64,000 nt of DNA, taken from NCBI GenBank assembly GCA_951213105.1, contig OX578138.1:67356037-67420036 (forward strand), in the 5' to 3' direction. This DNA comes from Amaurobius ferox (Eukaryota > Arthropoda > Arachnida > Araneae > Amaurobiidae). The translations under genes and the position numbers were made by a program. Numbering within the stretch: the stretch's first letter is position 1; every line of letters begins with the position of its first letter. Positions 1-8,382 of the stretch are shown here, piece by piece. The notes beneath the pieces were generated by a model. That model did not search any database. It was not told where the DNA came from and worked only from the letters and a program-made list of their open reading frames with translations.

Positions 1-402
1 CTTTAAAAAAAAAAAAAAAACTCAAGTGATGGTTGCTCAAAAGGAAGATTTCTATGACAAATTCATACATTTTCTTAGATAGCAAGAGTAGATAGAAGTT
101 TAAGGACGAAAATTACATTAAATGTACAAGGCAATGTTCATATTTTGTACTTGATTACCAAAAAGCAATGAAACCATGCTCAAGTGTATTCGTGTGCAAA
201 TAATTTCAGGGCCTGCCTTCAACAATGTGATCAAAGCCCAGTTTCCTTCAGAAGTCCCATAATAAATACTTTAGAAGAATTTGCATATGCACTATAAAAT
301 GAAATAATTTCGACAAGAGCAACCTGATTATTAAAAATGTTTTTTTTTGTGTGTGTGTGAATGCTTCCAACATATTTCACACAAATGGTTTTTCACCCTT
401 AA
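1..402. repeat. 3' flank of zinc-finger copy A, directly repeated at the window's right end
   Basis: From the A-tract at about position 4 onward, this stretch matches 63598-64000 almost base for base in the same orientation, with small differences such as a 6-base indel near 274. Both copies run into decayed minus-strand zinc-finger sequence at about 340 and 63945. It is therefore the 3' flank of two paralogous minus-strand zinc-finger genes, A here and C beyond the right edge. The A-tract after CTTT is shared and predates the duplication. No gene lies in positions 1-340. Confidence 0.9.
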
Positions 403-1000
403 ATCTGTCTATTAAATTATTTTTTGGGTGAATCTTGTTTGGCATATTTTAACCAAAATTTTTCTGGTTTTTCACTTGCATGTACAAGTTTGTATGCACT
501 TAAATTGCTCTTTTGTGTAAATGCTTCCCAACATATTTTGTACCCAATAACTTTTTATCTGCATGCCCAAGTTTGTGTCAGTTTTAAAAACACTTTTGTA
601 TGTGAATGCTTTCTAACATATTTCATGCACAAATAGTTTTTCATGTACACGTTTGTGTTCATTTAAATCACTTATTTCTGTGAATTCTATCTGATCTCGT
701 ATGTTTTTCACCTGTATTCGTGTCTATTTAAATCACTTTTTCCTGCGAATACATTGACATATTTGTCATGCAAATGGTTTTTCACCTGTATATCAAAATC
801 TGTGTCTATTTATGTGTAATTTCTGTGCAAATGCTTCCTGGCATATTACACAGACATTTAAACATTCTTTTCATGGATATTTCACACATAAATGGTTTTT
901 AACCTGTATGTATGCGTTTGTGTAAATTACTTTTTACTGTCAAAACTTTCTGAAAGATTGCACATACAACTAGTTTTCTCCTGTATGCATATGAGTATAT
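341..1000 (-). pseudogene. decayed C2H2 zinc-finger units, copy A, 3' part
   Basis: Read on the minus strand, the stretch repeatedly gives remnants of the 84-bp finger unit: a linker like HTGEKPFVC followed by CxxCQKAF-like and LNxHKxxH pieces. Stops, indels and lost cysteines mean that no long frame survives. The unit period is still visible in the repeated plus-strand words AAATGGTTTTTCACCTGTAT and TGCTTTCTGACATA. It once continued the array at 6600-9888, and the piggyBac element at 1005-5964 now separates the two. The last part (about 735-1000) is duplicated at 6005-6280. Confidence 0.8.
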
Positions 1001-1004
1001 TTAA
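1001..1004. other. TTAA target-site duplication, left side of piggyBac element
   Basis: TTAA lies directly before the element's first bases CCCTTTGGCTCCC. The partner TTAA is at 5965-5968. The uninterrupted ancestral sequence, with a single TTAA in the same context, survives in the local duplicate at about 6265-6320. Confidence 0.88.
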
Positions 1005-1370
1005 CCCTTTGGCTCCCGAAACGGCCGAAACGGCCCTATAAGCAAAGTACTGCAGACGGCCCAGATATATCGCGACCCCCTTTTCAAGGTGGGAGGTTGG
1101 ACTTCAAAACGCCGACAAAGGGGAAGAGGATATCTGTCATTCATTCTACTCCGAAGTACTTTGGCGACAGGTCTTACTTTTGGCTGATTACCTGGCGAAA
1201 ACACGGGGACTGAAGTCAAGTGTCAGGTGTTCGTAATATTTATGAGTTTGATAGATTTTCTTAAGAACTATGCTTCTACTTCTGCTTCTTAACTTTTATT
1301 CGTTTGTTTTTCGAATTCGGTTTGAAATGTGCGTTTTGTAAAATTTTAACACAGGATGAGTTAGAATGCA

Positions 1371-1499
1371 ATCTTATTTAATGATACTGATGAATCAGAT
1401 TGCACTGAATCGGAAGATGGTGACTGGTATGAGAGTAAGGCAGATAAAAACAATCTTGAATTTTTAACACTTTACGACATAGTTGAAAAGTGTTTATGA
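1371..1499 (+). pseudogene. acidic N-terminal piece of piggyBac transposase (probable)
   Basis: A 42-residue frame ends at TGA (1497-1499). It contains the acidic stretch NDTDESDCTESEDGDW, and piggyBac transposases commonly begin with such an acid-rich region. Its position after the left terminal repeat and before the core fragment at 2316 fits, but acidic composition alone is weak evidence. Confidence 0.45.
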
Positions 1500-2315
1500 C
1501 TTTGTTCATTCTGTTTGTCTGCCCATTCGCATGATAATTGCTGTATAAATGACTTTATCAAAATGAAATTTTAGTATGATGTTTATTCGGTCTGTAGCGG
1601 TCTGGGAATGTAAATGAATAATATCACTCAATTAATTTTGGATTGAATCCGGTTTGAAAAAATGAAATGCATTTAATCCTATGGGACCTAATTTTTTAAA
1701 CATTTTTTGTCTAACAAAGTCTAATTTCCACTTATGAAGATTGTAAACACATCAAGCTGGAAGATGAGTTGTACAAGAATTCTTGAATTTCTTTAACGCA
1801 AAATTATTTAGCGCTGGAGTCTGCAATACAATTGATATGAATGAAACAGTCATTGATTTTACATAGAGAACAGACGATTTTATAGTAGACTTTTCCGGTG
1901 AAGTTTTAAACACAGAGTTAAATTACTTTTATCTCCATGGTTTTAAGTTTTTATGTAAAATAAATTATTGTAGTATTGTAGTATTGAAAGGAATAGAATA
2001 AATATTTATGAATGGAATTTTTACTGCTTTTTCATAGAGAGCCAAGTAATTTATATTTCAATGACGTCATTTGAATAAAGTTCACTTTTCTCGATGAAGT
2101 TTACAATTATAATAAATTATTGTAATATTGTGATAATTTAAAAAATATTACCGCTGACTGTTTCGCATCTTAGAGATGTTCAAATGAAATTGCATTGCAG
2201 TTGGAAAGTGTTTCATAATCAATGCTTTATGCATGATTGATATTTTTTGCTAAATAATGAATAAAGAGAAATTGAGACTGTTATGATGGATAAAAATGAA
2301 GAACTTAATTGAACA

Positions 2316-2534
2316 ATGGATATAGATAATACAAAAATGTATTTGCTTGCAAATACATTTCCTGCATTTGCATGCCGTTCTGGACCTATCCTTGATTTAC
2401 CACCTGGTGCTAGTCCATTGAAATTTTTTAAATTACTTTACACCGATGAAGCTGTAGAAACAATTCGGTTAAATACGAACAATTATGCATATTTTTGTGC
2501 AACAGAGCAAGGAAATGAATATATTTCAATTTAA
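2316..2534 (+). pseudogene. piggyBac transposase, start of the DDE_Tnp_1_7-type domain (fragment)
   Basis: The frame encodes 72 residues including LPPGASPLKFFKLLYTDEAV and then ETIRLNTNNYA. This resembles the opening of piggyBac-type transposase domains (a proline-rich lead, xPLDFFKLFFTDEL, then an ETNRYA-like helix). The frame stops at 2532-2534, before any catalytic aspartate block, and nothing recognisable follows. It is a fossil of the transposase that once drove the surrounding element. Confidence 0.7.
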
Positions 2535-3167
2535 AGTCCCTGATCAGAAATTTACTAAACTCCAATTTTATACATTTCCTGTTATATTTTATATCCACTC
2601 AAAATATATCAGGAAAGATAATGATCGCAGTAGCTCAAGGCGTTGTCAAGCGAGCCAAAATTTGATGCTTTGGTTCTCACCTAAAACACGAGTTCTTTAC
2701 AGAGCACTATATAACATATAAAAAATAATTATTCACTTTAACCCACTAATTTTACCTGCAAGGTCGATTTTTACTGATGTAGGTAAATGGAATTTGGGTC
2801 ATACCCCCCCCCCCTATTTGGAGGAAAAGTTATGTTAATTGAAAAACAAAATTTAGTGATGTCATTCTTTCGATCGTAATCCCCCTTTTCGAAATCTGGG
2901 TTACATCTATAATTTTCATACTATTTATATGTATAGCGCAGTTAACACAATTATTTTTCTGTATAGACCATATTATTACATGTTTGTTCCACTTTAGAAC
3001 CATATACAGTAACACATTCTACATAGAAAAATAATTTCAAGAAAACCTTAAATTTTGGACTACGGGTATTATATATATATATACCAATCCTTACATAACC
3101 TTAGCATATGGCCTTAGCATTTCATGGTGGCACCAATATTTTGTTCCAATCATAAAACCTACTGTAT

Positions 3168-3192
3168 ATTCAGATAACTTAGTTATCTGAAT
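3168..3192. repeat. near-perfect palindrome of 25 bp
   Basis: The arms ATTCAGATAACT and AGTTATCTGAAT meet at a central T. It lies in the non-coding middle of the piggyBac element. A further related half-site follows at about 3217-3236. No function can be assigned. Confidence 0.7.
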
Positions 3193-4150
3193 TTTAATTA
3201 TATTTATTTCATAATAAGTTAGTTATATGAATAACAAATGCTGGTTGCTAGTGGGGATAAGATTTTACGTAACGTTTACCCTTCATATACCATTTACACC
3301 TCATAGACATACAGTTATGAACTGCTTTACAAAGGTTTTGAAATATGCTCTGGAAGTTTCTCCTTCAAAATCTAAAATTTAAAATATTTTTTAAAAAATT
3401 CTACAAGAACAAACATTTTGAAGGAGACTTAAAAAAACCAAGACTTATTCCTCAATAAATCGTAGGTTTTCAAACACTTTTAAGAGTGAGGGGGGGGGGG
3501 ATTTATTCCTTTACATTTTTACCCTGTAAAGCAAACCTCCGATTGAACCGTTTTATAATTTGGTTCCCTTTTCTTTGCCAAATTTCAGTGGAGCCGTGAG
3601 AAAACTATTTTTACAATCACAGACATCGCACAAGAGTATTATTATTCAGCCTCAGGTTTGGACCTCATTTTACAAGATGCCCCAAAATAAATGGCTGCAG
3701 TCCATTTCCGACAAAGCATGAAACCCTTTTGAAATATATAACAGACTCATAAAAGCAACTGACTCCTTGAAGCAACCCTGGGCTATAAATTACTTCCATA
3801 GCCCTGGAAGCAACCTGCCTAGCCCACAGATATACAACAATGCATATTGTTCTCCAGCTTTCTTTATACAGCCATCATGTACAAAGACATACAGCAACTT
3901 ATTCAGAGATAAATTACACCGCTGTTTTTAAGTCAGTTCAGCCGATATCTGGGTTTCTGGGGTGTGCTGGATGCAGTTAGTTAAATTGCCGACACCGTAA
4001 ATCAGGTAAGTAAAGATGACCAAATTTATTTTTCTAAAAATAAGCTTGTCAAAGCACAGACTTGAGGGCACAGATGGTCTAGAATTTGTTTGTTTGGTAG
4101 GAGGAAAGGTGCTGTTGTCTGCTAAAATCCCACAAGTCCGGGTGTTACAT

Positions 4151-4178
4151 CCCCTTTATCTCTATAGAGATAAAGGGG
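4151..4178. repeat. perfect 28-bp palindrome
   Basis: The sequence from 4151 to 4178 equals its own reverse complement (14-bp arms starting CCCCTTTATCTC). The paralogous site near 53060 carries a decayed version. It could form a cruciform or mark an old element end, and no protein site is recognised. Confidence 0.85.
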
Positions 4179-5322
4179 GTTTTCAGTTCTTTTGATGGAA
4201 ACTTTTCCGATTGAGGAAAGTTATGACTTTAGAATGCAATTAATTTCGCCTTTCACAAATCTTAAAAATATGAAACGATATATACGAATGTTTATTACTT
4301 TATTTCCAAAGATTATAGTTTTCTGAAGATTGTATTTTAAGCATTCATATTTTAAACATAAATATTTGAAAATTTGAATCAATAAAACATCTTTAAAATC
4401 TAAGTTCAGATAAAATAAACATTTAAGTACAGGCAAATACAAATATTACAAGATCAGGTGGTTTGTGAAATTTTCAAAAAATGGGAATTTGGGAATGTAA
4501 AATGTTAGATAAAAAATTAATAAACCTTTCTATGAAAATTAAAATGTGTATTTTTTAATCTATAGTATTGACACCACACGCCTTCCATAATCGTAAGCAA
4601 ACATCAATATACAATCACAACACATGGGCATCAAAGAATATAGTATAAAAATTCTGATTATGAAGGATCTTAACAACTGTGTTTGTATTACATAAAAGCA
4701 TCCATGAACCGGTTTCGTATTTATTACGCGTCCCATGAAATAACAATATTTAAAATGACAATAAAAAACTTATTATGCGCAGAATTTGCGAACTGACAAA
4801 TTCAATTCTGCCACGTAATCATCTTCAGTTTCTTCAGCATTTAAGTCAGGCTACCCAAGGCTGCAACGGCTAAGTTCATAGTGAACCCATCAATAGAGCA
4901 TCCCCAAGGATTACGCATTCATATTTGTTTTTTTGTGTGTGAATAATAACAACTTAAAACTCATAAATTTCGAAACATTCTTGTTTTAATAATGCGAATT
5001 ATATTTATTTCTAGTTTTTTTTTTTCTTTGCATAATGTACTAATGCAAAACTTTTCATAGCGATACGTGCATTCTTCCTTGAGTTATTTTGTCCACATCA
5101 CATACATAGAGAGGTAGAGTTTGAGGGTGGAACAAAAGTATCGGAAATATGGGCGAAAGATTTTAACACATAATTTCTTGTCAAAAATCAAGAAAACAAC
5201 ATATTTGTAATATTATAAAGTAAAAATGTAGAAAGTATTTTTGATAAAAATGAAAAATTATAGGTAAGGTCTGAGTATACTTCTCTAAAATTAATGGTAT
5301 TGAAGCAACGGGTGGTTAAGTG

Positions 5323-5384
5323 TTGTTGAGACCCAGACCGTCCGACCTACCAGAAAGGTGTAAGGTAACTGTATGGACGGCCGG
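5323..5384 (-). mobile_element. mini-SINE: 62-bp hairpin module with 13-bp target-site duplication
   Basis: GGGTGGTTAAGTG occurs at 5310-5322 and 5385-5397, flanking the insert. The paralog at about 51825-51840 has one uninterrupted copy of the site. The insert, read on the minus strand, begins CCGGCCGTCC and ends in the GGTCTGGGTCTCAACAAC-type tail of the local SINEs. It holds only the terminal hairpin: CCGGCC plus GTCC pairs with GGAC plus GGTCtGG. It is either a strongly 5'-truncated SINE or a minimal retroposon. Confidence 0.85.
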
Positions 5385-5594
5385 GGGTGGTTAAGTGTGT
5401 CATAACCCTTCACATAGAGAGAGTAATTACATTGGTTTATTAGCATACATTGTCTGAAGGATGTTTAGCCTCATAACCGCCATTAAATCGGGAGGCCCCA
5501 TGCTTAGCTAACAAATAAGTTTAAAAATACTGTAATGCACTTTGAAAAAGAAGTAATTTTTTGTTTACAAAATGTGCAAAATTCCAAACAAACA

Positions 5595-5597
<3 letters not shown>

Positions 5598-5634
<37 letters not shown>
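5598..5634. repeat. (AT)n microsatellite
   Basis: About 18 uninterrupted AT dinucleotides inside the piggyBac element. The paralogous position near 51590 has only a short interrupted version, so the tract expanded here. Confidence 0.95.
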
Positions 5635-5637
<3 letters not shown>

Positions 5638-5968
5638 CTGCTACACAACTTCAGAAATTGGTTTATTTTAATCCAACCTACTAAGTAAAATATATTGTCT
5701 AACGAAGTAAAATGTTTACTAATTATTCGCCAAACAAGTGATTTTTTAAAAATATGTCACTGAAAAGTCATTGACAGCAAACAACCCTTTTCTGAAACCT
5801 ATTAACCCTCCCCTCTCCTTTGAGGGTATTCGCGTAGAAGAGGAAAGGCGTGTGTTTACTCAAGCGTCATTATCTTCCAAGGGGGTCGGAAATGGCCATT
5901 CTCTGTTCGGCCGTCTTAGGGGTTCTGAGGTAGTACCGGAAAAATGAGCTTGGGACTCAAAGGGTTAA

Positions 5969-6600
5969 TTCAAATTTGCGAAAGTTTTCCGTCATATTTC
6001 AGACACAATGGTAAACATATTTGTCATGCAAATGGTTTTTCACCTGTATATCAAAATCTGTGTCTATTTATGTGTAATTTCTGTGCAAATGCTTCCTGGC
6101 ATATTACACAGACATTTAAACATTCTTTTCATGGGAATGCTTTCTGACATATTTCACACATAAATGGTTTTTAACCTGTATGTATGCGTTTGTGTAAATT
6201 ACTTTTTACTATCAAAACTTTCTGAAAGATTTCACATACAATTGGTTTTCTCCTGTATGCATATGAGTATATTTAATTCAAATTTGCGAAAGTTTTCCGT
6301 CATATTTCAGACACAAATGGTTTTTCTCCTACGTGTACACGCATGTGTGCAATTAATTCATTTTTGCATCCAAAGGTTTTCTGACATATTTCACACACAA
6401 TTGGTTCTTCCGGCCGTCCAAATAGATGCTCAAATCCACTGGATGAGCCGGACGGTCTGGGTTTTCAACACACAATAGGTTTTTCAGCAGTATGTATAAG
6501 TTTGTGTATATTTAAATTATGTTTATGAGCAAATGCTTTCTAACATAATTCACACTCAAATGATTTTTCATCTGTATGCAAATGTTTGTGTACATTTAAA
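5969..6600 (-). pseudogene. decayed C2H2 zinc-finger units with internal duplication, copy A
   Basis: On the minus strand this continues the decayed finger array. About 6005-6280 repeats 735-1000, an in-array duplication of roughly three finger units. At about 6265-6320 it preserves the piggyBac target without insertion (one TTAA, then TTCAAATTTGCGAAAG, the same bases that follow the element at 5969). A 58-bp SINE module sits at 6411-6468. No finger here keeps a complete frame with all C2H2 ligands. Confidence 0.8.
6411..6468 (+). mobile_element. mini-SINE: 58-bp hairpin module in the zinc-finger array
   Basis: The insert begins CGGCCGTCCAAA and ends CGGACGGTCTGGGTTTTCAA. It is flanked by 17-bp near-identical repeats (6394-6410 and 6469-6485, two mismatches) that are themselves zinc-finger coding sequence. 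The basal stem is GGCCGTCC with GGACGGTC. Its loop differs from other copies but has its own inner stem, GCTCA with TGAGC. Confidence 0.75.
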
Positions 6601-6999
6601 TCACTTTTTTTGATTGAATACTTTTTGACATATTTCATACACAAATGGTTTTTCATTTGTATGCACATGTTTGTATGCTTTTAAACAACTTTTTTGTGTG
6701 AATGCTTTCTGACATAATTCACACAAATATGGTTTCTCTCCTGTATGTACACATTTGTGTGTATTTAATTTATCTTTTCGTGTGAATTCTTTCTGACATA
6801 TTTCACACACAAATGGTTTTTCACCTGTATGCAAACGTTTGTGTACATTTATATTACTTCTTTCCGTGAATGCTTTCTGACATAATTCACACACAAATGG
6901 TTTTTCTCCTGTATGTACAAGTTTATGTGCATTTATCTTTTCGTTTGAATTCTCTCGGACATAATTCACACACAAATGGTTTTTCACCTGTATGTACAT
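6601..6999 (-). pseudogene. C2H2 zinc-finger protein fragment, about 4 fingers, copy A
   Basis: A 132-residue frame gives three well-formed fingers of the type CELCQKAFx5LNxHKxxHTGEKPFV. A fourth is damaged (VYEICQKVF has lost its first Cys). The N-terminal 20 residues are out of frame relative to the finger consensus, so the frame begins at an indel. Classical linkers HTGEKP and HTNEKP join the fingers, the signature of DNA-binding arrays that act as nuclear transcription regulators. It lies downstream of the main array (8383-9888) in the same gene and is cut off from it by decay and by the SINE at 7481. Confidence 0.75.
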
Positions 7000-7480
7000 C
7001 TTTGTGTTTATTTAATTCATCTTTGCCTGTTAAGGTTTTCTGACATATTTCAGACACAATTGGTTTTTAACCTGTATGTACAAGTTTGTGCATATTCAAA
7101 CTATATGTATGAGCAAATGCTTTCTGACATGTTTCACCCACAAACAGTTTTTCACCTGTATGTATAAGTTTGTGTGAATTTAAACTTTCTTTTCGACTGA
7201 ATGCTTTCTGACTGAATTCACACACAAATGGTTTCTCACCTGTATGTACACGTTTGTGTGTATTTAATTTATCTTTTTGTTTAAATTCTCTCTGACATAT
7301 TCACACACAAATGGATTTTCACCTGTATGCAAACGTTTATGTACATTTAAATTACTTCTTTGAATGCTTTCTGACATATTTAACACACTAATGGTTTTTT
7401 GCTTATATATACAAGCTTGTGTGCATTTAAATAACTTTTTCGTGTGAATGCTTTCTGACATAATTCACACACAAATGGTT
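7000..7480 (-). pseudogene. decayed C2H2 zinc-finger units, copy A
   Basis: Minus-strand translation shows several broken units (for example RSNLNVHKRLHTGENPFVCE around 7300-7360) in different frames, separated by one- or two-base indels. Two finger-coding halves flank the SINE at 7481-7962, showing that the array was once continuous through this point. Confidence 0.75.
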
Positions 7481-7550
7481 AATGTAAGGTAACGGAACAC
7501 GGCGGCAGTTGTGGCAGTGCGCAAACCACCGGGCTACCGTGCCCGAAATG

Positions 7551-7669
7551 TGCCAACAGCACGCGTTGATCCCAGGTGGTCACCCACCCATGTACTAACA
7601 GCACCCGATGCTGCTTGACTTCGGTGATCTAACAAGAACCGGTATTTTCAGCACGGTAGGGCTGTTGGC
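7551..7669 (-). pseudogene. 5S rRNA-derived sequence, 119 nt, head of a SINE
   Basis: Read on the minus strand it begins GCCAACAGCCCTACC and ends GTGCTGTTGGCA, the ends and length of a metazoan 5S rRNA. The internal promoter is recognisable: box A-like GAAGTCAAGCAGC, an intermediate element, and box C-like GTGGGTGACCACCTGGG. It lies inside a retroposed SINE with target-site duplications, so it is a SINE promoter module and not a functional rRNA gene. Confidence 0.85.
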
Positions 7670-7682
7670 CTCCAAGTTAGAG

Positions 7683-7720
7683 GCCAATGGCCCTGCTGGG
7701 AACACCGTGTGCTGTTGGCA
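7683..7720 (+). pseudogene. 5S rRNA-derived head, internally deleted to 38 nt
   Basis: The first 11 or so and last 22 or so bases of 5S rRNA are joined directly (GCCAATGGCCCTGC followed by TGGGAACACCGTGTGCTG and TTGGCA). The internal promoter is lost. It heads the plus-strand half of the composite SINE. Confidence 0.7.
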
Positions 7721-7976
7721 CATTTCGGGCATGGTAGCCTGGTTGTTTGCATGTTGCCACAACTGAAGCCATGTTTAAGTGGAGTACGATCATGTTAAAT
7801 ATGTGGGTCATTCCGAGAGGCTGGTGGTAAGAGAAGGAAGGTACTGTTCCTGTGGATGCCTCCCCCACTGGGTTCCAGTCTAAATTGGGTGGCACTTCCC
7901 AGCCATCCAAATGGTTACCTTACACCTTTTTGGTAGGTCGGACGGTCTGGGTCTCAACAACAACACACAAATGGTT

Positions 7977-8382
7977 TTTCACCTGTATTTACAAGTTTGT
8001 GTGTATTTAAAATATGTTTATGTGTAAATGCTTTTTGACATAATTCACAGTTCTCCTGTGTGTACACACATGTGTGCATTTAATTCACTTTTGCATGCAA
8101 AGAGTTTCTGACATATTTCACACACAATTGGTTTTTCAACTTATGTACAAGTTTGTGTGTATTTAAAATATGTTTATGTGTAAATGCTCTCTGACATAAT
8201 TCACATACAAATGGTTTCTCATTTGTATGCAAACGTTTGTGTACATTTAAATTATTTCTTTGATTAAATGCTTTCTGGCATATTTCACACAAAAATGGTT
8301 TTTCATTTGTATGCAAACATTTGTGTGCATTTAAATTACTTCTTTGTTTGAATGCTTTCTGACATATTTCACACACAAATGG
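7977..8382 (-). pseudogene. C2H2 zinc-finger array beyond a nonsense codon, copy A
   Basis: The frame of the 17-finger array continues past the stop at 8383-8385 with three further good fingers (8140-8376: CEICQKAFKQRSNL, CEICQKAFNQRNNL, CELCQRAFTHKHIL). A frameshift near 8135 then scrambles the linker (HKLKNQLCVKYV where HTGEKPIVCEIC is expected). Another unit follows at about 7985-8070, up to the SINE. This was once one long array. Confidence 0.8.

Larger units (their letters stand above)
4025..5860. repeat. 1.8-kb segment inside piggyBac, inverted copy at 51377-53187
   Basis: The two segments match in reverse orientation over most of their length. They share the palindrome region at 4151-4178 (53058-53085 in the other copy), the block around 4490-4680 (52560-52740), the poly-T/poly-A site at about 5018 (52126), and the block 5260-5330 (51830-51900). 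Homology stops near 4025/53187 and near 5860/51377. The outer copy is not followed by the left half of the piggyBac element. The segment is therefore either a remnant of a second piggyBac copy or sequence captured by this one. No coding frame is evident in either copy. Confidence 0.8.
1005..5964 (+). mobile_element. piggyBac-superfamily DNA transposon, defective, about 5 kb
   Basis: The element starts CCCTTTGGCTCCC, and its right end read in reverse starts CCCTTTGAGTCCC. TTAA flanks both sides, which is the target site of piggyBac elements. Inside, on the plus strand, are two pieces of a piggyBac transposase (1371-1499 and 2316-2534). The catalytic core with the three aspartates is not recognisable, so the copy cannot mobilise itself. 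Positions 2535-4020 hold AT-rich sequence and homopolymer C/G tracts near 2806 and 3489. The segment 4025-5860 has an inverted copy at 51377-53187. The element interrupts the zinc-finger array of copy A. Confidence 0.82.
7481..7962 (+). mobile_element. composite SINE with 5S rRNA- and tRNA-like heads, two copies head-to-head
   Basis: A 14-bp duplication of zinc-finger sequence, ending CACACAAATGGTT, flanks the whole insert (7467-7480 and 7963-7976). The right part (7683-7962, plus) has a 38-nt internally deleted 5S head, a tRNA A-box-like stretch, the body shared with 14848-15138, the hairpin module, and a CAACAAC tail. The left part (7481-7669) is an inverted copy holding a complete 5S-like head and the same A-box-like stretch. 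A single pair of target repeats implies one insertion event, by twin priming of a dimeric transcript or by template switching. It disrupts the zinc-finger array. Confidence 0.85.

Noticed and set aside
5944..7167. Several plus-strand frames of 60-104 codons across the zinc-finger array
   Set aside because: They are the complementary strand of the repeated 84-bp finger unit, giving repetitive F/H/V-rich peptides with no known family.
7551..7669. A functional 5S rRNA gene
   Set aside because: It lies within a SINE flanked by target-site duplications, has substitutions relative to typical 5S, and has no oligo-T terminator directly after its 3' end.
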